This document shows positions 1 to 8,068 of a stretch of DNA of 26,789 bases, one piece after another; the first letter of the stretch is position 1; each line of letters starts with the position of its first letter. Position numbers and translations under genes: made by a program. Origin of the DNA: CAZFER01 sp964517495 (GTDB taxonomy: Bacteria; Hinthialibacterota; Hinthialibacteria; Hinthialibacterales; Hinthialibacteraceae); contig CAZFER010000081.1 of NCBI GenBank assembly GCA_964517495.1, positions 1 to 26,789 on the forward strand, in the 5' to 3' direction. Under the pieces are notes generated by a model, which worked only from the letters and a program-made list of their open reading frames with translations, made no database searches and was not told where the DNA came from.

Positions 1-2
1 AT

Positions 3-86
3 GAAGAATGGTTAGAAATTTATGAATGGCAAGGAGGTCCTCCACCATCCTTTATCCCTCTATTCATTAGATCATTTATTTGTTAA
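3..86 (+). CDS. C-terminal end of an upstream gene (partial)
   Basis: The window opens inside a reading frame that starts before base 1 and ends with TAA at 84-86. The visible tail is 27 residues, with a charged, aromatic start (EEWLEIYEWQGG), a PPP run and a hydrophobic end. No stop occurs in this frame from base 3, and the stop lies 18 bases ahead of the Shine-Dalgarno of the next gene, as expected inside an operon. The fragment is too short for a family assignment. It could also be chance open frame. Confidence 0.4.
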   Translation, partial: EEWLEIYEWQGGPPPSFIPLFIRSFIC

Positions 87-123
87 TGTTTGAATCACAT
101 TAATAGAAGGAGGAAATGGAATA

Positions 124-1485
124 TTGAATTCAGATCGTGTTAAAACAGATTCCAGGCGTTCTTTTATAAAGAAGATCAGTGGGTTTTCAATCGCGGCAGG
201 GATGTCCTCGTTTGCGTTTGAAGAGAGCATGGCTCAAACCATGGAGAAGGTGAACCGCAGTTCCAGTCCCACCGATCTTGAAATTACGGATATGCGTATT
301 GCGGTGGTGAAAGATGCCCCCATGCGGTGTCCCCTCATTCGGATTGACACCAACCAGGGGATTTCCGGTCTGGGGGAAGTGCGTGATGGGGCCACCGAAA
401 AGTATGCGCTGTTTCTCAAGAGCCGTATTCTGGGTGAAAATCCATGCAATGTGGAAAGGATATTTAAGCGTATCAAACAGTTCGGTCATCATGGCCGCCA
501 GGGCGGGGGAGTGTCCGGCGTGGAAATGGCCTTATGGGACCTGGCTGGCAAAGCCTATGGCGTACCCGTTTATCAAATGTTGGGTGGAAAGTACCGTGAA
601 AAGATTCGAATGTATTGCGATACGGATACTTCGCGTGATGTCGATGTTTATGTCAAGCGGCTTAAAAAACGAATGGATGAAGGGTATACCTTCTTGAAAA
701 TGGACCTTGGTATAGGTTTATTGCGCCGTATCCCAGATACGATTACCTCACCGGGGGGTATGGATAATTACTATAATACCAAACATCCATTTACAGGAGT
801 TGAAATTACCGAGAAGGGGATTCAAATTCTGGCAGAATATGTGGCCGCTGTCCGGGAAAAGGTGGGGTATGAGATTCCTCTGGCGGCGGATCATTTTGGC
901 CATATTGGGGTGAATAGTTGTATACGCTTGGGGAAAGCGCTTGAACCGTATCAGATGGCTTTTCTTGAAGATATGATCCCGTGGGAATACACCGATTTAT
1001 GGAAACAGATTACTGACGCCATCGATGTTCCGACTTTGACGGGTGAGGACATCTACCTCAAAGAGGAATTCATCAAACTGATTGATAATCATGCGGTGGA
1101 TATGATCCATCCTGACCTGGCCACCGCTGGCGGTATATTGGAAACCAAGCGCATTGGTGATTATGCCGAAGAAAAAGGGGTGCCCATGATGATGCATTTT
1201 GCTGGTACACCCGTTTCATGCATGGCGAATGTGCATTGCGCGGCAGCGACTCAGAATTTCATGGCGCTGGAAAATCATTCCGTTGATGTGGATTGGTGGG
1301 ATGATATGGTCACCGGTGTGGAAAAGCCCATTGTTCAGGATGGTTTTATCCCGGTGCCTGAAAAGCCCGGCTTGGGTGTTGAATTGGTTGACGAAGTGAT
1401 TAAAGACCATTTATATAAACCCGGCTATTTTGAACCAACTCCTGAATGGGATAAAATGCGTTCGCATGACCGTTTGTGGAGCTAA
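124..1485 (+). CDS. Tat-exported enolase-superfamily (mandelate racemase/muconate lactonizing type) protein
   Basis: This is a 453-residue enolase-superfamily protein, probably a sugar-acid dehydratase or racemase acting outside the cytoplasm. Residues 10-16 (SRRSFIK) form a twin-arginine motif, followed by a hydrophobic stretch and an Ala-rich cleavage region near 32-38. The N-terminal capping domain covers about 50-160. In the barrel, K192 and D194 (LKMD), D256 (AADHFG), E282 (LEDM) and E308 (GED) fit the general-base position and the three Mg2+ ligands of the family. H358 (MMMHFAG) may be the second acid/base. The start is TTG at 124, set by AGGAGG at 108-113 with a 10-base gap; the nearer ATG at 116 runs into TGA after three codons. 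The rraA-like gene follows 21 bp later, so the two are probably cotranscribed. The substrate cannot be read from sequence. The family call is firm; the dehydratase role is inferred. Confidence 0.9.
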   Translation: MNSDRVKTDSRRSFIKKISGFSIAAGMSSFAFEESMAQTMEKVNRSSSPTDLEITDMRIAVVKDAPMRCPLIRIDTNQGISGLGEVRDGATEKYALFLKSRILGENPCNVERIFKRIKQFGHHGRQGGGVSGVEMALWDLAGKAYGVPVYQMLGGKYREKIRMYCDTDTSRDVDVYVKRLKKRMDEGYTFLKMDLGIGLLRRIPDTITSPGGMDNYYNTKHPFTGVEITEKGIQILAEYVAAVREKVGYEIPLAADHFGHIGVNSCIRLGKALEPYQMAFLEDMIPWEYTDLWKQITDAIDVPTLTGEDIYLKEEFIKLIDNHAVDMIHPDLATAGGILETKRIGDYAEEKGVPMMMHFAGTPVSCMANVHCAAATQNFMALENHSVDVDWWDDMVTGVEKPIVQDGFIPVPEKPGLGVELVDEVIKDHLYKPGYFEPTPEWDKMRSHDRLWS

Positions 1486-1506
1486 TTTAAAGGAGGAGAA
1501 TTTAAG

Positions 1507-2397
1507 ATGAAAAAATGCATTATTCTCAGCACAGCATTCATTTTCTTTGTCTCGAATTTTGCATATGCTCAATATGGAACGTTGTCGAAAGAAATGAGGA
1601 TTCTCTATACCAAAAAGAATCCTTATGAACGTTTTGAAGATGGGCGTCCCAAAGTGCCCGATTCCATTCTCGAGCGCATGAAGGATGTTTCGATCGAAGA
1701 GGCATGGAGTGTGTTGCAAAAACACGGTTACCACCATCAATTTGAAGGTAACTGGATGAATATTCATCCCGACCGGGTTATTGTGGGGCGTGCTGTGACA
1801 GCGGGATTCATGCCCGAACGCCCTGATGTCGAAGAAGTGACCAATGAACTGGGCAAAAAGGATAAACGCATTGGTCCTCAAAATTCATGGATCATCGATA
1901 CCCTGGTTGAAAATGACATGATTGTCATTGATTTGTTTGGCAAAGTGAAAGAGGGGACATATGCTGGAGATAATTTAGCCACGGCGATTTATACGAAAAG
2001 CCGAACGGGCATGATTATCGATGGCGGCGTACGTGACCTTGATGGAATATATGAGATTCCAGAATTTAACGCTTTTATTCGGGGGGCTGATCCCACCGCC
2101 CTGGCGGATGTCACGTTAATGGGAATCAACATCCCCATTCGTATCGGCCATGTCCTGGTGATGCCAGGCGATGTGGTTTTAGGACGCCGTGAAGGTGTGA
2201 TTTTTATTCCACCTCATTTGGCAGCAGAGGTTTGTGATACGTCTGAAAATATCCGCATGCGTGATACATTTGGCCATCAACGCTTAAGGGAAGGGAAATA
2301 CACTCCCGGCCAGATTGACCGTAAATGGACTCCTGAGATAGAAGCCGATTATCAGGAATGGTTAAAAGAACGGGAAAAAAGCAAGACGGAAAATTGA
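1507..2397 (+). CDS. Secreted RraA-fold protein (HMG/CHA aldolase-like)
   Basis: This 296-residue protein has a Sec signal peptide (hydrophobic 5-19, likely cleavage after A21 in FAYA-QYG) and an RraA/dimethylmenaquinone-methyltransferase-like fold. The diagnostic signature is GDNLA at 154-158 followed by GGVRDLDG at 173-180. D155, then 20 residues, then R176-D177 match the D-x20-R-D site of class II HMG/CHA pyruvate aldolases, where these residues bind metal and substrate. RraA proper is a cytoplasmic RNase E inhibitor of about 160 residues, so the extra N-terminal 90 residues and the signal peptide argue against that role. AGGAGG at 1491-1496 sits 10 bases before the ATG. Pairing with the exported enolase-type protein suggests dehydration to a 2-keto-3-deoxy acid followed by aldol cleavage. 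That pathway is inferred. Confidence 0.85.
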   Translation: MKKCIILSTAFIFFVSNFAYAQYGTLSKEMRILYTKKNPYERFEDGRPKVPDSILERMKDVSIEEAWSVLQKHGYHHQFEGNWMNIHPDRVIVGRAVTAGFMPERPDVEEVTNELGKKDKRIGPQNSWIIDTLVENDMIVIDLFGKVKEGTYAGDNLATAIYTKSRTGMIIDGGVRDLDGIYEIPEFNAFIRGADPTALADVTLMGINIPIRIGHVLVMPGDVVLGRREGVIFIPPHLAAEVCDTSENIRMRDTFGHQRLREGKYTPGQIDRKWTPEIEADYQEWLKEREKSKTEN

Positions 2398-2480
2398 TGC
2401 GTTTATAACAAGAGTAACTTAGACTCAAATCTTCCTTTATTACCTTGCTGATCTTAAACCAGAAATTATGGGCTTAAATT

Positions 2481-2630
2481 CCAGGGAGGGCGCCGCTCCT
2501 GCGGAGCCGGTTGCACGAAAACTGAAATAAAGAGGAACAACAAAACCATCCAATCCTGCACTGAAGGTTTTGTGTGTGAATGTAACTTGATCGGCCACTT
2601 CGGCTCGGCAGGAGCCTCGCCCTCCCCTGG
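2481..2630. repeat. REP-like GC-rich inverted repeat
   Basis: The left arm (2481-2509, beginning CCAGGGAGGGCG) and the right arm (2601-2630, ending CGCCCTCCCCTGG) are near-perfect reverse complements over about 29 bases, separated by about 90 bases. Each arm also folds alone: GCTCC-TGC-GGAGC on the left and GGCTC-GGCAG-GAGCC on the right. GC content is far above the flanks. The shadow translations read GSAGASPSP and GEGEAPAEP, peptides often mis-annotated from dispersed REP-like elements in planctomycete and verrucomicrobial genomes (recalled knowledge, not searched). No transposase is present, so if mobile it would be a non-autonomous unit. Confidence 0.75.
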
Positions 2631-2782
2631 TGGTAACAATTGGAAAGATGGTTTACAGACTGGTTTTGCTTTGCCTAAGCCACCGTGGGTAAAACAAGGA
2701 ATCATATACTTTTGGGTAAAGGTCTGGTTTCCTTTTACATTTTTTTATAAAATATTTCGCAATTCCGACCATTCGATAAATA

Positions 2783-2825
2783 ATTTTCCATGACAACTTG
2801 ACGTTCTTAATGGAACGTGGAAAAT
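2783..2825. promoter_or_regulatory. Nested dyad upstream of the 1640-residue gene
   Basis: An outer dyad, ATTTTCCA (2783-2790) with TGGAAAAT (2818-2825), encloses an inner perfect dyad, ACGTTC (2801-2806) with GAACGT (2813-2818). The two share base 2818, so both stems cannot form fully at once. The element lies 88 bases before the start codon and just upstream of TATAAT at 2833-2838, which is a position for an operator. Its function is unproven. Confidence 0.4.
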
Positions 2826-2912
2826 AATTCGCTATAATTATGTCACTCCTGATATGAATGGTGACGCCTTGTAATTTTAAAAAATATGGTAATTTATTAA
2901 AAGGGATATTTC

Positions 2913-5900
2913 ATGCAACAGAAATGTCATTGTTTATTAAACGAGTCTTTTAATCATTCTTCTTCTCTATTTAATAAGACATCTATTTTTGCCTATATTG
3001 TTATCATCTTTTCCCTTATGTGCTTATCGGTAGAAGCCGTGGAACCCATACATCTCGACTTTTCTGAAGACTCATCCGATAAAAACAGACTGCTTATCAT
3101 GGCAGGAGGATTTGGATCATTTCCAATTGCAGATATACGATTTGGCGAAATTCCCACAAGTGAGGAGTTTCCAACCGCCACAGATGGACATGGTGCGATT
3201 ATTGAAGCGGAGCCGGGTGAAGGGATTATGATGTTTAGCCCGCTTATCAGGGTTCCGAAAACCGTACTCATTCGCTGTAGTATTAGAATGGATGGCCCTC
3301 ATGGATCAGTGACGCTTGCCTGCCTGGACCAAAGTTCGAATCAATTGCTTTCAACGTTTACACCCAATAACGGCGCTTTATTGGTCAATGAGTATTACCG
3401 AATGGTTGATATTCTCCCTGCCACTATGGAAAAACCTGTACAGGGGATTTTGCAGATCATTAATTCCAGCACGGATAAAAATTTGACTGCATATGTGGAT
3501 AATATGGAACTGGTTCCTTTGGAACCCAATGTTTATTACCACGAGGGCTTTATAAGTGGTGACCAGTCTGATCCCAATCCATTGCAAATTACACCTGCCA
3601 TATCTACACCTACATCTGTTCCTTCGCCAACAGAAATTATTACAACCCCAACTCCAACATTAACCATGACCCCCATGCAAACACCAATCCACACGGCGAC
3701 TCCAACTTCAACACCGTCCAATACAGCAACACAAACGGCTACGCCCACTTCAACCCCATCACCTGCACAAACACAAACCGCAACGCCGACACCAACACCA
3801 TCACTAACTCCAACATTTACAATGGTGCCAACTTCAACATCAACACCTATACCGTTATTTACAGCAACACCAACATCAACCAATTCCCCGACTCCTTTAC
3901 CAACGCAAACACCAGCTCCTGATAAAACTTCTACACCGACTCCAACTCCAACACGAACACCCACACCAACTTTTTCTCCAACGCCTCATGGACTTCCTAC
4001 AGAAAAAATAGTGACTATTCCAGACTTACCCAACGACGCAGAACCGTTGAAATTAAATTTGATCGAGCCTGGAACATTTACCATGGGAGCCCCTTTAACG
4101 GAAAATGGAGTTCAACTCAATGAAGTGCCGGCGCATGAAGTAACAATCACAAAACCATTTTATATGGGTGTTTATGAAGTCACCCAGGCTCAATGGGAAA
4201 CTGTGATGGGAACCAATCATTCTGGTAATCAAGGTGATCCTGATCTACCTGTCGAGAATGTTTCGTGGACAGAGAGTGAACGCTTTCTTGACCGCTTGAA
4301 TCGATTGCATCCGGATGATGAACTCACCTATCGATTACCTACGGAAGCGGAATGGGAGTATGCTTATCGGGCCGGGACTCAAACACGGTATTATTGGGGA
4401 GAGGATCCTAACCGTACAATGGCTCCGAATTATGCCTGGTTTTATACGGATCAATTTAGTCTAACTTCACAAATCGTCGGTCAAAAATTACCCAATGCAT
4501 GGGGTTTGTATGATATGGCTGGCAATATTGCCGAATGGTGCCATGACTGGTTTGGTTCCTATTCACTAGAAAGTAAAGTGGATCCCCAAGGGCCATCGAT
4601 TGGTGAAATAAAAGTATTGCGCAATACCTTTTGGGGAGGTGCTTATTTTGGGGCGCGGGCCGCATTCCGGGGTGGAGAGTATCCACTTGGTTCTGCCCAG
4701 ACTATTTCTTTTCGTGTGGCTCAAGGATTCAAAACGCCGAGTCCCACACCCATACCAGCAGAAGAAGAGGTTGTGGTTGAACTTCCAGGCTTATCGGTAA
4801 ATGCTAAACCGCTGGTTCTTGTTAAGATCAATCCCTCTACGTTTTTAATGGGAAGTCCAGAAGATGAGGAAGATCACCGCGAAGATGAATCCCCCCAACA
4901 TGAGGTAACCATTACCAAACCTTATTACCTTGGCAAATATGAAGTAACCCAGGCGCAGTGGGAAGCGGTGATGGGGAGTAATCCTTCTGTTAATGAAGAA
5001 GAAGCGGAAATTTATGGTTCCACGGATAATTTACCAGTAAACAATGTATCCTGGATTCAATGCCAGGAATTTCTTACACGTTTGAATAATTTAATCTCAC
5101 CGGAGGAAGGGGATTTTCGGCTTCCCACCGAAGCGGAATGGGAGCACGCCTATCGGGCTGGAACAACCACTCGCTATCATTGGGGGGAGGATCTCAGAAA
5201 TGGCCCAATTATTGACTATGCTGTGTTTTTTAATACATCATTTCAAAGACCCAATCCCGTAGGGAGCAAAAAACCCAATCCCTGGGGATTGTATAATATG
5301 CCAGGCAACATGAAGGAATGGTGCCACGATTGGTATGGTCCCTATCCTTCACTTCCGGTTAGTGACTATAAAGGGCCGAGCATAGGCACGGAGCGAGTAA
5401 TTCGGGGAACATCTTTTGGTGAAGGATTGGCGAGTGCACGGGCTGCTTCTCGTTCACAGTTTCGTCCAGATGAGGAAATAAGAACGATATCGTTTCGAAT
5501 TGCTCAATCCTTGGAACATACATCCCCCACTCCTCAGCCCACAATACCACCTGGCGAAGATGACATTATTCACTTGGATAAATTACAAGAGGGAGCTCAA
5601 CCTCTTACGGTACTGCGTATTGAGCCGGGAACATTTACGATGGGGAGCCCCGCCACTGAGACAGGCCACCAAGATATAGAATCTCCTCAACGGGAAATCA
5701 CCATTACTCGTCCCTATTACATAGGGAAAACAGAAGTCACCCAAGCGCAGTGGAATGCGATAATGGACAAAAATCCTTCTCATTTTACGAGTAATCCTGA
5801 TTATCCTGTGGATACGGTTTCGTGGTTTGACTGTTTGGAGTTTTTGGAACGATTAAATGCTATCGATCGGGATGACAGTTGGATTTATCGTTTGCCTACA

Positions 5901-7835
5901 GAAGCGGAGTGGGAATATGCCTATCGGGCAGAAACCACCACACGGTTTTATTGGGGAGATGATCCATCTAACATTCATGGGACGGAGTATGCATGGTACT
6001 TTAACTCTTCGTCACAACGTTCCCATCGAGCGGGTACAAAGCGTCCCAATGCATGGGGGCTCTATAACATGGCAGGAAATATGAAGGAATGGTGCCTGGA
6101 TTGGTTCGCTCCGTATTCAGATAATGACACGGAAAATCCCGTTGGACCGCCGACTGGTGATTCGCGTGTAGTGCGCGGCACCTTTTGGGGTGGTGCTTTG
6201 GCAGGAGGCCGTGCAGCAAACCGTGAAGGCTTTAATCCGGACTTTTCGGCCAATTCCATTTCGTTTCGGGTGGTTAGGATCAAAGTACAACCCGCGCCAG
6301 AGCCTACACCTCCAACGGCACCCGAACCAGCAAAACATGTTCATTTTGGGGGCAACATCAGTGCACCCAATGAAGATGCCCTGGATGATATGGTGGAAGA
6401 TAATTTGACATTGATTCGTTATTTTGCCCAGGGGCCGGTATCGGATAACATCAAGATGATCAATTTGGCAGCCCAGCGAGATATGAAAATAATCATAGTA
6501 TTCCCCTGTGGCAATTTTGATTATGGGATTGATCCAAGTGTTGAACCCTGCAAACTGCATTCTAATTCGGAAACATGTTGCAGTATTTGCTGGTGGAACT
6601 TTGATCTGCTATCCCTCAAGCCAGAAGATGATACATACAAACGCCGATATACTGCGGATCCTGATGGATATGCGGATTGGGTGGATTACCGCCTGAGTGT
6701 GATAGAACGAACTCTTCCGCAAGCCATTGGAGAAACCGTCATAGCCGTTCAATTTGGGAATGAAGAGGAAGGCAAATGGCGTGATCCTGAAACGAACATT
6801 CCCTATAGTGGAGAAGATGGTTTTTATGCGGGACGAATATATGCTGAATATTTTTACGAAGCCAGCCAGCGGATTTACCAAAAGTGGCCGGAACTTGATA
6901 CCGTTTTGGGTAGTATTGAAAGTGATAAAACACTTGATTTTGATAGCGGAGGGCCAATTCCAGGCGTAGGAATCAACGCAAACGGTTTTTTGCATGGTTT
7001 TGTTTTCCGCATGCTTAATCTCACGGATGTGCAAACAAACTATTTCCCAGATGTGATATCGTTTAATGGCTATTCAGGTATTTATCCTCCTGAACACCGC
7101 ACTGATTTTCAACATGAGGAATGGATTACACGGCTTCAAAACCTGGATAGACTTTTCGCGCCCTATCGTTACCAACCAAATTATGCTGTCGCAGAATTTG
7201 GTTGGAGTCCTATTGAACAAACCATCCATGGAACGATTGGAGCCAATGAACGTACACAGGCTATTTATATGATGCGGCAGGTTTTGATGCAAGCCACCAT
7301 GATGTCTACCATCAATAATCAAACGTTCAAATACAGTACATACTTCGAACATTCTTATCGTGGAGGGAAACTGCAATCCGATACAGGCTGGTTTAAAACT
7401 CCCCAATTGCCACGCGCAATCCGAAAAGTTGGTCACCGTCTGTTTACTGTAGATGGACTTGGTTTGAATCAGGCCAAAGATGTGCACTATCCAGCTGCGA
7501 GTGAAGAAATGGATAATTATAACATCATGCGCTGCGGTTGGACCAACGAAAGAAATGAGAAATGGTACGCTATTTGGAAATATGAGAATAATGTGATGGA
7601 ATTCAAGGATTTTGCACCAACGACTGAGACTTTTGCGCTGGATGTTGATTCTGATGTCCAAGTCAAAGCCTATCGGTTTAAGTTTAATCAACCTTATGGA
7701 TATGATAACACCGAATGGGAGACCATGAGTACGACAGATCGAACGGTGGAGGTTGATTCTGAAAATCCTGATCGCGTTCTGATACATGTGCCCAATGTTA
7801 CAGATAATCCTGTTTTTTTGAAATTAGTGGAATAA
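2913..7835 (+). CDS. Secreted multidomain protein: jelly-roll-like domain, Thr/Pro linker, three FGE-sulfatase domains, GH-A-like barrel
   Basis: This 1640-residue exported protein has a hydrophobic signal at about 25-43. A beta-sandwich-like domain (45-215) is followed by a TPT-rich linker (226-362). Three FGE-sulfatase (SUMF1) repeats lie near 379-606, 634-866 and 898-1122, each with GTFTMG/STFLMG, EVTQAQW, RLPTEAEWE and GLYxMxGNxxEWC motifs. The two catalytic cysteines of formylglycine-generating enzyme are absent: the RCAAR-like site reads RAAFR (582-586), RAASR (843-847) and RAANR (1100-1104). The C-terminal part (1143-1640) looks like a clan GH-A barrel, with N1283-E1284 in FGNEEEG as acid/base and E1428 in VAEFGW as nucleophile, then a short beta domain. 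Five cysteines (1199, 1213, 1222, 1223, 1226) cluster in one barrel loop. A weak AAAGGG lies before the ATG. FGE domains without cysteines probably bind a ligand; the glycosidase substrate is unknown. Confidence 0.85.
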   Translation: MQQKCHCLLNESFNHSSSLFNKTSIFAYIVIIFSLMCLSVEAVEPIHLDFSEDSSDKNRLLIMAGGFGSFPIADIRFGEIPTSEEFPTATDGHGAIIEAEPGEGIMMFSPLIRVPKTVLIRCSIRMDGPHGSVTLACLDQSSNQLLSTFTPNNGALLVNEYYRMVDILPATMEKPVQGILQIINSSTDKNLTAYVDNMELVPLEPNVYYHEGFISGDQSDPNPLQITPAISTPTSVPSPTEIITTPTPTLTMTPMQTPIHTATPTSTPSNTATQTATPTSTPSPAQTQTATPTPTPSLTPTFTMVPTSTSTPIPLFTATPTSTNSPTPLPTQTPAPDKTSTPTPTPTRTPTPTFSPTPHGLPTEKIVTIPDLPNDAEPLKLNLIEPGTFTMGAPLTENGVQLNEVPAHEVTITKPFYMGVYEVTQAQWETVMGTNHSGNQGDPDLPVENVSWTESERFLDRLNRLHPDDELTYRLPTEAEWEYAYRAGTQTRYYWGEDPNRTMAPNYAWFYTDQFSLTSQIVGQKLPNAWGLYDMAGNIAEWCHDWFGSYSLESKVDPQGPSIGEIKVLRNTFWGGAYFGARAAFRGGEYPLGSAQTISFRVAQGFKTPSPTPIPAEEEVVVELPGLSVNAKPLVLVKINPSTFLMGSPEDEEDHREDESPQHEVTITKPYYLGKYEVTQAQWEAVMGSNPSVNEEEAEIYGSTDNLPVNNVSWIQCQEFLTRLNNLISPEEGDFRLPTEAEWEHAYRAGTTTRYHWGEDLRNGPIIDYAVFFNTSFQRPNPVGSKKPNPWGLYNMPGNMKEWCHDWYGPYPSLPVSDYKGPSIGTERVIRGTSFGEGLASARAASRSQFRPDEEIRTISFRIAQSLEHTSPTPQPTIPPGEDDIIHLDKLQEGAQPLTVLRIEPGTFTMGSPATETGHQDIESPQREITITRPYYIGKTEVTQAQWNAIMDKNPSHFTSNPDYPVDTVSWFDCLEFLERLNAIDRDDSWIYRLPTEAEWEYAYRAETTTRFYWGDDPSNIHGTEYAWYFNSSSQRSHRAGTKRPNAWGLYNMAGNMKEWCLDWFAPYSDNDTENPVGPPTGDSRVVRGTFWGGALAGGRAANREGFNPDFSANSISFRVVRIKVQPAPEPTPPTAPEPAKHVHFGGNISAPNEDALDDMVEDNLTLIRYFAQGPVSDNIKMINLAAQRDMKIIIVFPCGNFDYGIDPSVEPCKLHSNSETCCSICWWNFDLLSLKPEDDTYKRRYTADPDGYADWVDYRLSVIERTLPQAIGETVIAVQFGNEEEGKWRDPETNIPYSGEDGFYAGRIYAEYFYEASQRIYQKWPELDTVLGSIESDKTLDFDSGGPIPGVGINANGFLHGFVFRMLNLTDVQTNYFPDVISFNGYSGIYPPEHRTDFQHEEWITRLQNLDRLFAPYRYQPNYAVAEFGWSPIEQTIHGTIGANERTQAIYMMRQVLMQATMMSTINNQTFKYSTYFEHSYRGGKLQSDTGWFKTPQLPRAIRKVGHRLFTVDGLGLNQAKDVHYPAASEEMDNYNIMRCGWTNERNEKWYAIWKYENNVMEFKDFAPTTETFALDVDSDVQVKAYRFKFNQPYGYDNTEWETMSTTDRTVEVDSENPDRVLIHVPNVTDNPVFLKLVE

Positions 7836-7956
7836 ACTATTTAAACCTTAACGGATTAAGTAAACATATTTACAACCAAATTGGTAAGAAATAAGACATT
7901 TGAAGTTCCATGCCTAACACAAAATTGCTGAGCTTGATTCAAAAGTTGTGGAGTCG

Positions 7957-8006
7957 ACGGTCAACCCCCTCCTAACCTCCCCCATTTCATTGGGAGAGGA
8001 ATAGTG
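7957..8006 (-). repeat. Dispersed palindromic repeat, copy 1
   Basis: This 50-base element contains the hairpin CCTCCCCCA (7976-7984) with TGGGAGAGG (7991-7999), one mismatch, and the flank CCCCCTCCTAACC. It matches the reverse complement of 23903-23954 over almost its full length, with a few substitutions and a small indel. It lies in the 233-bp gap between the 1640-residue gene and the first membrane protein gene. It resembles the C-rich REP-type intergenic palindromes found in many bacteria. Confidence 0.8.
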
Positions 8007-8068
8007 CGGGCCAATTATAGTTTACACTCCCATTCTGCATCATATGCTGACACGTTACAGATGAACTT

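Larger units (their letters stand above)
2398..2912. other. 515-bp intergenic region with REP-like repeat and dyad
   Basis: No convincing gene is present. Short open frames on both strands are translations of a GC-rich inverted repeat at 2481-2630 (listed separately). The distal part is AT-rich and contains a nested dyad at 2783-2825 and the hexamers TTGACG (2798-2803) and TATAAT (2833-2838). Those hexamers are 29 bases apart, too far for one sigma-70 promoter. The strong TATAAT is the best single guess for the -10 of the 1640-residue gene. Confidence 0.6.

Noticed and set aside
2572..2793. 73-residue plus-strand frame with GSAGASPSP
   Set aside because: The peptide comes from the REP-like repeat, a common false annotation; no ribosome site or other gene signal.
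2798..2838. Sigma-70 promoter TTGACG ... TATAAT
   Set aside because: The 29-base spacing is far from the 16-18 needed; only the TATAAT is kept as a possible -10.
3536..3964. 142-residue minus-strand frame rich in GVGVGV
   Set aside because: It is the antisense reading of the Thr/Pro linker codons of the 1640-residue gene; it has no ribosome site and only repeat-driven openness.
3589..4000. Tandem repeat or CRISPR-like array in the ACACCAACA-rich stretch
   Set aside because: It is a degenerate codon run for a Thr/Pro linker, without constant repeat length or unique spacers.
4049..6279. Diversity-generating retroelement target (FGE-fold variable protein)
   Set aside because: No reverse transcriptase, template repeat or adenine-biased variable copy of the domain ends is found in the window.
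7074..7787. 237-residue minus-strand frame
   Set aside because: It lies wholly inside the barrel-coding region, whose plus frame shows clear enzyme motifs; its composition is that of an antisense shadow.
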